Assembly (NCBI GenBank): GCA_963812885.1
Contig: CAWEWZ010000002.1
Location: 744,001 to 808,000 of the forward strand
DNA from: Bog-756 sp963812885
GTDB lineage: Bacteria > Actinomycetota > Acidimicrobiia > Acidimicrobiales > RAAP-2
Reading direction: 5' to 3'
DNA length: 64,000 nt
Positions within the stretch are counted from its first letter, which is position 1, and every line of letters begins with the position of its first letter. The position numbers and the translations under genes are program-made. Positions 20,310 to 28,689 of the stretch are shown piece by piece. Under the pieces are notes generated by a model. It was given only the letters and a program-made list of their open reading frames with translations, was not told the DNA's origin and made no database searches.

Positions 20310-21012
20310 ACCGGCTGGACGATCTTGCGTGGCCGGAGGCGGCCCGTCGGGCCGAGTCGGGTGGGATCCTCCTCATTCCCGTGGGCTCGACCGAGCAGCA
20401 CGGGCCCCATCTCCCCGTGACCACCGACACCGACATCGCCCTGGCCGTGGCCACCGGAGCGGCCGGGCTCGAGAGCCGCCTGGTGGTGGCGCCCCCGTTG
20501 GCCTACGGGTCGAGCGGCGAGCACCAGGGATTTGCCGGAACCCTGTCCGTGGGGTCGGAGGTCACCGAGCTGATCCTGGTCGAGCTGGGCCGCTCTGCCT
20601 CCGTCGATTTCGCCCACGTCATCGTGGTGTCGACCCACGGCGGCAACGCCTCGCCGCTGAGCCGGGCCATGGCCCGGCTGGCCGCCGAGGGGCATCGGGT
20701 GGCGGCCTGGTCACCCTCGTGGCCCGGCGACGTGCACGCCGGACGGACGGAGACCTCCCTGATGCTGGCCATCGCCCCCGGGCGGGTGCGCCTCGATCGG
20801 GCCGAAGCCGGCGACCGCCGACCCATCGGGACGCTGCTCCCCCTCCTGCGCCAGCACGGGCGTCCGCGCCATCAGTGCCAACGGGGTCCTCGGCGACCCG
20901 TCCGGTGCCACGGCCGGGGAAGGGCACCGGCTGCTGGCCGGAGCCGTCGACGATCTGGTCGACACGGCGAGGGGGATGGCTGACGGGCTCGACCATGGAG
21001 GTGATCCGATGA
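20306..21012 (+). CDS. mftE: Mycofactocin peptidase, creatininase family
   Basis: Metal-dependent peptidase that cuts the modified MftA before the Val-Tyr unit to release AHDP. The diagnostic motif is VGSTEQHGPHLPVTTDTDIA, with Glu, His and Asp metal ligands. YGSSGEHQGFAGTLSVGSE and VVSTHGGNASPL follow, and HAGRTETSLMLAI supplies the last Glu. A strong ribosome site (GGAGG at 20293-20297) stands 8 nt before ATG 20306, and the start MNRLDDLAWPEA fits MftE. A frame change near 20858 leads to GVRAISANGVLGDPSGATA. In that frame the ORF again runs into the next SDR without a stop. TGA 21010-21012 in the neighbouring frame would give the usual ATGA overlap and is used here. Confidence 0.87.
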
Positions 21013-21832
21013 ACCGGGTGGCAGTGGTGACGGGCGCGGCGCGGGGGATCGGGGCGGCCACCGTCCGGGCCCTGGCCGCGGCCGGCTGGTCGGTGGTGGC
21101 GGTGGACCGGGCCCGGGACGATCCCCGGATCCCCTACCCCATGGGGACCACGGCCCAGCTGGAGGCGGTGGTCGGCTCGGCCCTGGCCGCCTCCCTCCGG
21201 GCGGGCGGCGTCGGGGCCGACGACCGGCCCCGCGTGGTGGCCGAGGTGGCCGATACGACCGATCCCGACGGACTGGCCCGGGCCGTGGCCGTGGCCGAGG
21301 AGCGGTTCGGGGGAATCGACGCCATGGTGGCGGTGGCCGGGGTCATCGCCGGTGGGGTGCCCTTGTGGGAGATGCCCGGGGACCAACTCGGCGCGGTCCT
21401 CGGGGTGGACCTCGGTGGTCCGATCACCGCGGCCCGGGTCGGGATCCCGGCCATGCTCCGTCGACCCGTTCCCCGCCAGGGGCGGTTCCTCGCCGTGGCT
21501 TCGGCCGCCGCCACCCGGGGTCTGCCCCGGCTGGCCGCCTACGGCGCGGCCAAGGCCGGCGTGGCCGGGCTGGTACGGGGACTGGCCGCCGAGCTGGCCG
21601 GCACCGGTATCACCGCCAACGCGGTCAGCCCCGGTTCGACGGCCACCGCCATGCTCGACGAGAGCGCCCGGCTCTACGGCCTCGAGGACACCCGTCGTTC
21701 GCCGACCAGCAGTCGGCCCGCCGGCTCCTCGCCCCCGAGGAGGTGGCGGCAGCTCTGGTGTGGCTGGCCGGTGCGGACAGCAGCGCGCTGACCGGGGCGG
21801 TGATCCCCGTGGACGGCGGCCTCTCGCTGTGA
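21009..21832 (+). CDS. Mycofactocin-coupled SDR family oxidoreductase 2
   Basis: Second SDR of the cluster, about 274 residues. The Rossmann motif is VVTGAARGIGAATVRALA and the mycofactocin-type insertion is RIPYPMGTTAQLEAVVGSA. Catalytic residues are in AVASAAATRGLPRLAAYGAA (Ser) and YGAAK. One frame change near 21695 leads to FADQQSARRLLAPEEVAAAL and the end VIPVDGGLSL. The stop overlaps the GTG of mftF. A position between mftE and mftF is usual for this SDR subgroup, which suggests it is a dedicated cofactor-linked dehydrogenase. Confidence 0.87.
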
Positions 21833-23278
21833 CCGTCCTCCCGGAAGGATTCGGGCTGGTCCTCGACCGGTCGGTCCGCTCCTTCCGGGACGGGACCGTT
21901 CTCATCGGCGGTCACCCCGGTCGGCTGATCACGCTTGAGCCTCGAAGGAGTGGCGGCATTGTCCTCGCTCCTCGATGGCCGGGCCATCACCGACGCGTCG
22001 CGTCAACTGGGCGGCCGCCTGGTGGAGGCCGGAATGGCCCACCCGCGCCCTCTCCCCGCCCGGGCTGAAGCGACGAGGGCGGTGACCGTGGTGGTCCCGG
22101 TGCACAACCGCAGCGGGGCATTGGACCGCTGCCTCGGCTCGATCGGATCGGACGTGCCCATGGTGGTGGTCGACGACGGCTCCGACGACCCCGACGCCGT
22201 CGCCCGCATCTGCGAACGACACCGGGCCCGGCTGATCCGGCGGGCGGTCAACGGGGGGCCGGCGGCGGCGCGTAACCAGGCCATCGCCGAGGTGGACACC
22301 GAACTGGTTGCCTTCGTGGACAGCGATTGCCGGGTCACCGACGGCTGGCTCCGACGGCCTGGTGTGGTTGTTCGACGACCCCGCGGTCGCCGCCGTCGCC
22401 CCCCGGATCCGGCCCGATCGTTCCGGCCGGGGAAGCCATCACCACCACGTTGAACGGTTTTGCCGACGGACACTCGGCCCTGGACATGGGTGATGCGCCC
22501 AGCGAGGTGGCCCCCGACGGCGCGGTCCGCTACGTCCCCGCCGCCGCACTGGTGGCCCGGCGTCGGGCGCTGATCGGCGGCTTCGATCCCGACCTCCGGG
22601 TGGGCGAGGACGTCGACCTGGTCTGGCGTCTCCACGACGAGGGCTGGCGCGTCCGCTACGAGCCGTCGGTCACCGTCTTCCACCACGAGCCGTCGTCGTG
22701 GCCGCAGCTACTCGGCCGTCGGTTCCGCTATGGAACCTCGGCCGGTCCCCTGGCCAAACGCCACCCCGGCAGGCTGGTCCCGGTCGAGCTCCGTCCCTGG
22801 CCGACGGCCGCCGCCGTGGCGTGGCTGACCGGCAGACGCCGGACCGGCCTGGCCACCGTGGCCGCGCTCGGCCGCGGTCCTGGCTCGACAGGTCCGCCGC
22901 CACGGCATCCCACCTTCGCTCACCCTCCGTTGGAGCGCGGCGGCGGCAGGGTGGACGGGGGTGGGACTGGGCCATGCCGCCACCATGCTGGCCGGGCCCT
23001 TCCTGGTGGTGGCCGCCCTCCGGGGAAAGCGGTCGGTGGTGGCGTTCCTCGTGCTGGCTCCCCCCGCTGTCGAGTGGTGGCGACGCCGTCCCGATGTCGG
23101 TCCGGTGCGTTGGTCGTTGGCATCCGTCGCCGACGACGTGGCCTATGGAGCCGGCGTGTGGACCGGATGCATACGGGCGCGGACCTTCGGACCCCTGCTC
23201 CCCGCCCTCCGGACTCACGTCGGGGGCGGACCAGGGGCGGCGTCTGGGGTGACACCAGCCATGAACGGATCGGTGTGA
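21829..23278 (+). CDS. mftF: Mycofactocin glycosyltransferase
   Basis: GT2 family enzyme with a C-terminal membrane part, about 483 residues, that adds beta-1,4-glucose units to the cofactor. The head LPEGFGLVLDRSVRSF is typical of MftF. The catalytic domain has VTVVVPVHNRSGALDRCLGS, VVVDDGSDD, ELVAFVDSDCRV (DxD) and GEDVDLVWRLHDEGWRVRYE. The C-terminal hydrophobic region includes LGHAATMLAGPFLVVAALRG. Frame changes are needed near 21945, 22355, 22420 and 22875. It closes the mycofactocin operon; the next gene starts 2 nt later. Confidence 0.88.
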
Positions 23279-23280
23279 CA

Positions 23281-23930
23281 ATGGAAGGTGCGAATCGGTC
23301 GCCGTCGGCCGGGCCACTGCGATTCGACCACGAGGCGGCCTCATCCTCCGGGGCGGCAGGGACTCTCATGAACACTGATCGGAGCTCCACGTCGCCGCCG
23401 ACCATCGCCGCCCTGCTGGTTCCGACCGGTCCGGCCGCCGAACAGAGCCGGGCCTTCGAGGCCGATGCGGCCCGGGGCGCGAGACGGCGCCGGCCGACGA
23501 TGGGTGCTCCCGGTCGCATTCGCCGCGGGGGCGGTGCATGCTGGTGGTGGCCAGCGTGGTGGGAGTCAACGCCCACGCCCAGCTGAACCGGACCCACTCC
23601 TCGGTTGCCTCCACCCGGGCCGAACTGCGCCACGCACAGACGCTGGTGGCCGAGACCAAGGCCGAACTGGCCAAGGTCAGCAGCCAGGCCGCGACCGCCC
23701 GTCAGACGCTGGCGTCAGCGTCGGCCCAGCTGTCCGCGGCCCAGGCCAAGCTGGCCGCCGACCAGGTGGACGTCTTCTCCAAGGGGGTGAGCATCTCCCA
23801 ACTCGACACCTGTCTGTCCGGCGTCGAGAAGGCGCTCAACCAGATCTCGCTCGGAGACCCGACCGGGGCGGCCACGACGCTGAACGGTGTGGCCGCCAAC
23901 TGCCGGGCGGCGGAGCCGTCGGGGACATGA
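23281..23930 (+). CDS. Membrane-anchored coiled-coil protein with TCLSGV module
   Basis: Not a recognised family. Cytoplasmic N-terminus (from ATG 23281; an internal ATG is at 23368), then one membrane helix around VLPVAFAAGAVMLVVASVVG, then an extracytoplasmic heptad-like stretch of about 70 residues rich in Ala, Ser, Gln and Leu. It ends with ISQLDTCLSGVEKALNQISL and a second Cys near the C-terminus (VAANCRAAE). Two frame changes near 23490 and 23540 are needed to join the head to the helix. The next gene overlaps by ATGA and carries the same TM-coiled-coil-TCLSGV layout, so the two are related and probably act together at the cell surface. Confidence 0.65.
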
Positions 23931-25239
23931 AGCCGCGGACCCGGCGCCACCTCGTGCTGTTCGGAATCGTCGCGCTCTTCGGGCTGGTCATCGGAACCGT
24001 CTACTACGACTCGGTCACCGTGGCCTCCGACCACCGGTCGCAGGCTACGCTCACCGACACCACCCATCGGTTGCGGGATGCGCGATCCACGCTGTCGCGC
24101 ACAAAAGAACAGATCGCCTCCAGCATCGCCAGCCGGAACTCGGCGCTCGAACAGGGATCGCGGGACTCCGACGAGCTCAGCACGACCGACCAGCGACTGG
24201 CCTCCTCCCAGGAGACCGATTACTTCCAGAGCCTCGACATCGCGACCCTGCAGACCTGCCTGAGCGGGGTGTCCACCGCCGTCACCGCCATCTCCTCGAA
24301 CAACCTCCCCGGCGGCGGTCAACTCGATCACAGCCGCGTCCTCGGCCTGCGTGTCGCTCGACAACTCGAACGGCGGACTCCTCTACCCGTTCGACTTCCC
24401 CGATCCGTTCATCCTCCCCGTGGGCGGCGACTACTACGCCTTCTCCACCAACGCGGCCGCCGGCAACATCCAGATCATCAAGTCGACCGACCTCGCCCAC
24501 TGGACGACGCTGGGTGACGCGCTCCCCCACCTGGCCGTCTGGGCCGGCGCCGGGTGCCACCTGGGGACCCTCGGTGCTCCAGCGCGGTGGGACCTTCGTG
24601 CTCTACTACTCGGCGCTGGACGGAGTCACCGGGGAGCAGTGCATCTCCGACGCGGTGGCCACCCAGCCCCAGGGGCCCTATGTGGACAGCTCCAAGACGC
24701 CCCTGGTGTGCCAGCTGAACCTGGGCGGGTCGCTCGACCCGAGCCCGTTCGTGGGCACCGACGGCTCCGCCTACCTGACCTGGAAGTCGCAGGGCGCCAG
24801 CGGGCAGCCGGCCACGCTGTGGTCGCAGCAACTCGACCCGGCCGGCACTGCGCTGGCCGCGGGCACGCCCTCGGCGCTCCTGACCCCGAGCCAGAGTTGG
24901 CAGGGGGGAATCGTCGAGGGCCCCGACATGGTCGTCTCCGGCGGCCATTATCTGCTCTTCTACTCGGCCAACGCCTGGCAGACGGCCAACTACGCCATCG
25001 GCGTCGTCAACTGCACCGGGCCTCTCGGCCCATGCGCCCAGGGGTCAGGGCAGCCGCTCCTGGCATCGGGTCAGGCCTTCAGCGGGCCCGGCGGTCCGTC
25101 GGTGTTCACCGACGCCCAGGGCAACCTGTGGCTGGGCTTCGCGGCCTGGCTGCCCGGAAAGGTGGGCTATCCCAACAGCCGGCCCCTCTTCCACATCCGG
25201 ATCACCATCAGCGGCGGAACCGTCCAGACCGGGCTGTGA
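23927..25239 (+). CDS. Membrane-anchored GH43-type glycoside hydrolase
   Basis: N-terminal membrane helix (HLVLFGIVALFGLVIGTVYY), a coiled coil to about residue 90, a TCLSGV module (IATLQTCLSGVSTAVTAISS), then a five-bladed propeller of glycoside hydrolase family 43. Expected GH43 residues are visible: the base Asp in PFDFPDPFILPVGGDYYAFS, the middle Asp in GGSLDPSPFVGTDGSAYLTW and the acid Glu in GIVEGPDMVVSGGHYLLFYS. Frame changes lie near 24345 and 24575. The enzyme would cut arabinan or xylan-like chains, or the cell's own arabinogalactan-type polymer; the sequence does not decide. The ATG overlaps the preceding stop. Confidence 0.78.
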
Positions 25240-25331
25240 CCTGTCGGCTTCCCATTCCTGACCGCCGAGCCGGTCGCCACGACGGTCGCGCACACGACGG
25301 TCGGGCATCACGATTGAGCTTCGCCAAAATC

Positions 25332-25350
25332 TCATCACATTTGGTGATGA
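25332..25350. repeat. Inverted repeat TCATCAC-N5-GTGATGA
   Basis: Perfect 7-bp inverted repeat with a 5-nt spacer in the 251-bp gap after the GH43 gene. It may be an operator for the downstream secreted-protein gene or a weak terminator hairpin. The rest of the gap holds nothing else that could be named. Confidence 0.4.
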
Positions 25351-25490
25351 CGCGGTCAACGAAGCCACGTAGGGTTCGTGCGAAGGGTGGGGTCCGCGCG
25401 GGCATTGGGCATCGGCGGATGATGCGGAGCGGTCGGGGGGCGTGAATGCCAGGGCGCCGGTCCGTGTCGACTTAGACGAAAGGCGACACA

Positions 25491-26711
25491 ATGCGGAAGG
25501 TATTAGTCAGTTTGGCGGCCCTGGTGGGTCTCATCACGGTGGGGTTGGTGAGCGCTCCGACCACCGTCGGCGCATCATCGGGCGCCTCCACCATCTACGA
25601 CAGCACCGTCTCACCGCTCCCGGGCAATCAGGTGAGTGAGTCGTTCGAGGCCACCCAGACGTCACAGTTCGGGAACCAGGTGGCATTCAGCTCGGGTTCG
25701 GGTCGGATCCTCACCAGTGCCGTGGTCACCCTCAGCAGCTGGGGATGTCAGTCCGGAGGCTGGAGCACTGATGACTGCTCCACCACCCCGGGTTCCACGT
25801 TCTCCGAGCCGATCACCCTCAACCTGTACAACGTGGGTGCCGGCGGTACTGCCGTGGGCAGCAGGATCACCACCCTGACCAAGACCTTCAACATCCCGTA
25901 TCGTCCGAGCGCCGACGCCAACTACACCACCGACTGCGCAAACGACGCGGCCGCGGACTCCGTCCCGGTGAGCGATTTTGCCGGAACCTGGTTCGACGCC
26001 TCCGACGGTCACTGCTACAACGGCTACGCCACCAATGTGACCTTCACCTTCGGCCACACCAGGGTTCCCAGCAAGCTCATCTACGGGATCGCCTACAACA
26101 CGAGCGACTACGGGGCCAGCCCCTATGGCGATAGCACCGCGTGCCACTCGAGCGCCGGAGGGTGTGGCTACGACTCACTCAATGTGGCCCTGGCCAACTC
26201 GCCCACCAGCCCGAGCGTCGGCTCCGACCCGCAGACCGGCACGGTCTACGAGGCCACCAACTACCTGCCCTACTACTGTGACGGTGGAGCCGGCGGGACC
26301 AGCTTCCGCATCGACGCCCACAACACCCAGGGTTCGTGTTGGGGCCAGACCGGCACCGTCAACACCGCCGACGGGAACCAAGAGGGTGGCTCGGTCGGTG
26401 CCCCGTACTACATCCCGGCCGTGAAGTTCAATGCGGTCAGTAGTCCAGCACCCGCCATCACCAGTGCCGGCGCGTACGGCGCGCACAAGGGACATTCTTT
26501 CTCCTTCACGGTGACTACCACCGGCGTCCCGACCCCGAAGGTCAGGGAAACGAGGGCCCTTCCGGCCGGAGTGACCTTCACCCCCCACGGCAATGGCACG
26601 GCCACGCTCGCCGGAACGCCCACCCAGGTGAAGACCACCATCCTGCAGTTCACGGCGACGAGCAACCGGGGCAGTGCGACCCAGAACTTCGCACTCGTCG
26701 TCAAGTCATAG
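25491..26711 (+). CDS. Secreted protein with C-terminal Ig-like domain
   Basis: Intact 406-residue exported protein. The signal peptide is VLVSLAALVGLITVGLVSAP with probable cleavage after VGA. The large central part has no recognised family; it is rich in Ser, Thr, Gly, Tyr and paired Cys, for example SSWGCQSGGWSTDDC and DGHCYNGY. The last 90 residues (PAITSAGAYGAHKGHSFSFT to the end) resemble the putative Ig domain of bacterial surface proteins, with the usual LPAGVTFTPHGNGTATLAGT core. ATG 25491 has a purine-rich site (GACGAAAGG) upstream. Base composition is less GC-rich than its neighbours. A strong hairpin follows. Confidence 0.75.
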   Translation: MRKVLVSLAALVGLITVGLVSAPTTVGASSGASTIYDSTVSPLPGNQVSESFEATQTSQFGNQVAFSSGSGRILTSAVVTLSSWGCQSGGWSTDDCSTTPGSTFSEPITLNLYNVGAGGTAVGSRITTLTKTFNIPYRPSADANYTTDCANDAAADSVPVSDFAGTWFDASDGHCYNGYATNVTFTFGHTRVPSKLIYGIAYNTSDYGASPYGDSTACHSSAGGCGYDSLNVALANSPTSPSVGSDPQTGTVYEATNYLPYYCDGGAGGTSFRIDAHNTQGSCWGQTGTVNTADGNQEGGSVGAPYYIPAVKFNAVSSPAPAITSAGAYGAHKGHSFSFTVTTTGVPTPKVRETRALPAGVTFTPHGNGTATLAGTPTQVKTTILQFTATSNRGSATQNFALVVKS

Positions 26712-26781
26712 CGCGGGAGCTGCGCATGTGAGCGCGGCAACATGACAGCACTGCAGAAGGCATCGGAGTCTGGTGCCTGAA

Positions 26782-26814
26782 CCTCGGCCCACACCGCCTC
26801 GGTGTGGGCCGAGG
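26782..26814 (+). terminator. Strong hairpin downstream of the secreted-protein gene
   Basis: Perfect 15-bp stem (CCTCGGCCCACACCG and its complement) with a 3-nt loop CCT. No long U-run follows, but the stem is very stable and sits 70 nt after the stop. Confidence 0.75.
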
Positions 26815-27169
26815 TCGTTCGTGGGCGGCTGGTCAAGATTCCCTGACTCGACACACTGACGGGTGTCCAGCGACCACTGCGAGTTCTACCTGCGCAGCGA
26901 CCACGTCACCTTGGCGTACTCGTACCTCCTCGTAGGCGCCCTCGACAAGGCGCTCGGACTCCCGACTTCATAGGCGTCGAGCGGCCACGCCGACCCTTCC
27001 GACCGACGATGATCGGTTTTTCAGATAGTGAATAACTGCAAAAACGATCCCACCGTAAGAAGGGGTTAAGAGCAAAACATTTGGCGGCTGACTCGCAGGA
27101 TTTGTTCAGAGAATCCCCAGGTCACACACCATTTGTTCACAGTTGCACAGATAGCTGAGTGGGGTCCGC
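26815..27169. other. Non-coding, locally AT-rich region
   Basis: No convincing gene. A 36-codon open frame (26862-26972) has no recognisable product. The second half contains A/T-rich DNA unusual for this window (for example around 27010-27080), which may mark a promoter region or an old insertion. Confidence 0.5.
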
Positions 27170-27524
27170 TATAGTATCTAAAGCGCAACGTGCTGAGCCC
27201 GACGGCTCTACCTGATCGGAGCACCCTCTCGAGGGTCAGAACCCCGGTCACCGGCAGTTCGGAGGCATATTCCAAGCTCCTGCTTGGCGCGACGCGCCGT
27301 CATGGCCGATGGGCCATCGGGCCAAGACAGCTGACTACGACGAAATGAGTGGTGCACCCACGAGGCAATCCAGGGCGTAACAAAACCGGCCGCACACCCT
27401 AGGGCGCAAAGCCAGGACGGACGAAGCCTTCCCGCTCGCCGTCCGGGGAACGAATGCGAGGGCCGGAGCCCGCCAACACCGAGCAGAGGAAGGCGCCTTG
27501 ACGCGCCCTACGAAGGGAGGTGCC
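27170..27524 (+). promoter_or_regulatory. Promoter (-10 TATAGT) and long structured leader of the Rpf-like gene
   Basis: TATAGT at 27170-27175 is followed by about 345 nt of untranslated leader with several hairpins. The first, 27190-27224, has a closing stem GTGCT/AGCAC and an inner stem GAGCC/GGCTC. Its sequence GAGCCCGACGGCTCTACCT resembles the conserved 3' part of the ydaO-yuaA (cyclic di-AMP) riboswitch, which commonly precedes rpf genes in Actinobacteria. The other conserved blocks of that riboswitch were not found in the right order, so the assignment is tentative. The leader ends in a strong ribosome site, GGGAGG, at 27515-27520. Confidence 0.45.
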
Positions 27525-28130
27525 GTGCGGACCCGCATTGCACTCGTGGCGGCCATTCCGGTCGCCCTCATCACCGTCAGTACCTTGACCCAGTCTGCCG
27601 ACGCGCAGGCTGTACGAACCACGACCCATCCGCCCGACAAGTCCATCAGGGCGCCTGTCATCGCCATGCCGCCGAACGAATCGGTGGCCTACCGCGGTCT
27701 GCTGTCGTCAGCACCGGCGTTCGTCGGAGTGAGCCTCCCGTTCACCCGACGCACCACACCGGACGTCCGCCGAGTGGTCACCACCGCGGGGTCGCCGACA
27801 CCGGACACCGCGGCGATCAACGCGCTGCCCAAGGCGTCGGCACCTGTCGCACCGCCTCCGGCGCCCGCGCCCACGGCGCCGGTCGACACGGTGACCCCGG
27901 ACCAACGTGCGGCGTGGGAACGGGTTGCCATGTGTGAGGAAGGCGGCGACTGGCAGTCCGACGGCTCGACGTTCAGCGGCGGGCTCGGTGTCAGCCGGGC
28001 GAACTGGGACGCATACGGGGGGCTCGAGTTTGCCCCCGAGGGAGCAGAAGCCACCGAGGATCAGCAGATCATGGTGGCCGAGCGCATCCAGGCCAGCCCA
28101 CCGGACCAGGGTGGATGCCGGGGCTGGTAA
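27525..28130 (+). CDS. Secreted resuscitation-promoting-factor-like protein (transglycosylase-like domain)
   Basis: Exported protein of 201 residues. Signal peptide IALVAAIPVALITVSTLTQS ending near ADAQA, then a Pro/Ala-rich linker (PVAPPPAPAPTAPVDT), then a C-terminal domain of about 75 residues. That domain starts WERVAMCEEGGDWQSDGSTF and continues GGLGVSRANWDAYGGLEFAP, the lysozyme-like Rpf/transglycosylase fold with the catalytic Glu in MCEEGG. It would cleave peptidoglycan glycan strands during growth or resuscitation. GTG 27525 was preferred over TTG 27498 because GGGAGG lies 4-5 nt upstream of it. Confidence 0.83.
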   Translation: MRTRIALVAAIPVALITVSTLTQSADAQAVRTTTHPPDKSIRAPVIAMPPNESVAYRGLLSSAPAFVGVSLPFTRRTTPDVRRVVTTAGSPTPDTAAINALPKASAPVAPPPAPAPTAPVDTVTPDQRAAWERVAMCEEGGDWQSDGSTFSGGLGVSRANWDAYGGLEFAPEGAEATEDQQIMVAERIQASPPDQGGCRGW

Positions 28131-28228
28131 TCAGCCGATCCGCCATCCCTCTCGAAGGCCAATCATCTACTCGAGGACGGGCCCTCTTCGTCGGAGTTCA
28201 CCTCCGACGAGTTCCAACCATCCGGGTG

Positions 28229-28274
28229 CGACCCCGGCGACCACCTCGGTGAACGAGGACGGTCGCCGGGGTCG
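28229..28274 (-). terminator. Terminator hairpin of the cold-shock gene
   Basis: Perfect 14-bp stem CGACCCCGGCGACC with its complement at 28261-28274 and an inner small hairpin (ACCTCG/CGAGGA). It lies 20 nt past the stop of the cold-shock gene and may serve both convergent genes. Confidence 0.7.
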
Positions 28275-28294
28275 GACCACCCGGAGAGAACGAC

Positions 28295-28498
28295 TCAGAT
28301 CTTGCGGACCTGGCTCGCCTGCAGGCCCTTTTGGCCCTGCTTGGTCTCGAACTCCACACGTTGGCCTTCTGCGAGATCGCGGAAACCCTCCATCTGGATC
28401 TCGGACTGGTGAACGAAGAGGTCATCCCCGCCGCCGTCAGGCGTAATGAAACCGAAGCCTTTTTCGGCGTTGAACCACTTGACTGCACCTACACCCAT
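28295..28498 (-). CDS. Cold-shock protein, CspA family
   Basis: Single OB-fold nucleic-acid chaperone of 67 residues, full length. RNP1 is KGFGFI and RNP2 is DLFVHQSEI; the start is GAVKWFNAEKGFGFITPDGG. It melts RNA structure in cold or other stress. The start ATG 28498 has AAGGAG 8 nt upstream. It stands alone, convergent with the Rpf-like gene and followed by a strong hairpin. The upstream gap to 28690 would hold its promoter and leader; no element could be fixed. Confidence 0.95.
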   Translation of the reverse strand: MGVGAVKWFNAEKGFGFITPDGGGDDLFVHQSEIQMEGFRDLAEGQRVEFETKQGQKGLQASQVRKI

Positions 28499-28689
28499 AA
28501 CTTGTCACTCCTTGAAATTCACGCACGGTAACGCGGGGATCCATTTGTGAAGCCCTACATGCACCGGCCCGCGTGAGTGGGTCGATGACCCCATCACACT
28601 AGGCGCAAAGAGGGACCGGCGCAGAAAACGATCGTTTTGGGCGGTTCGGCGATCTCACCGCGGGCTCGGGCGCGGTCGTGGCCCGATTG

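Noticed and set aside
23281..23586. Extending mftF into the next protein because the frames are continuous
   Set aside because: mftF ends with a normal stop at 23276-23278 in the frame of its last helix, and ATG 23281 opens a distinct protein.
26862..26972. 36-codon ORF, considered as a transposase remnant
   Set aside because: Too short and without any recognisable transposase motif.
27122..27150. PhoP- or CRP-like site (TCACA, TTCACAG, GCACAG) upstream of the Rpf-like gene
   Set aside because: The units are 15 and 8 bp apart, not 11, and there is no CRP-type palindrome.
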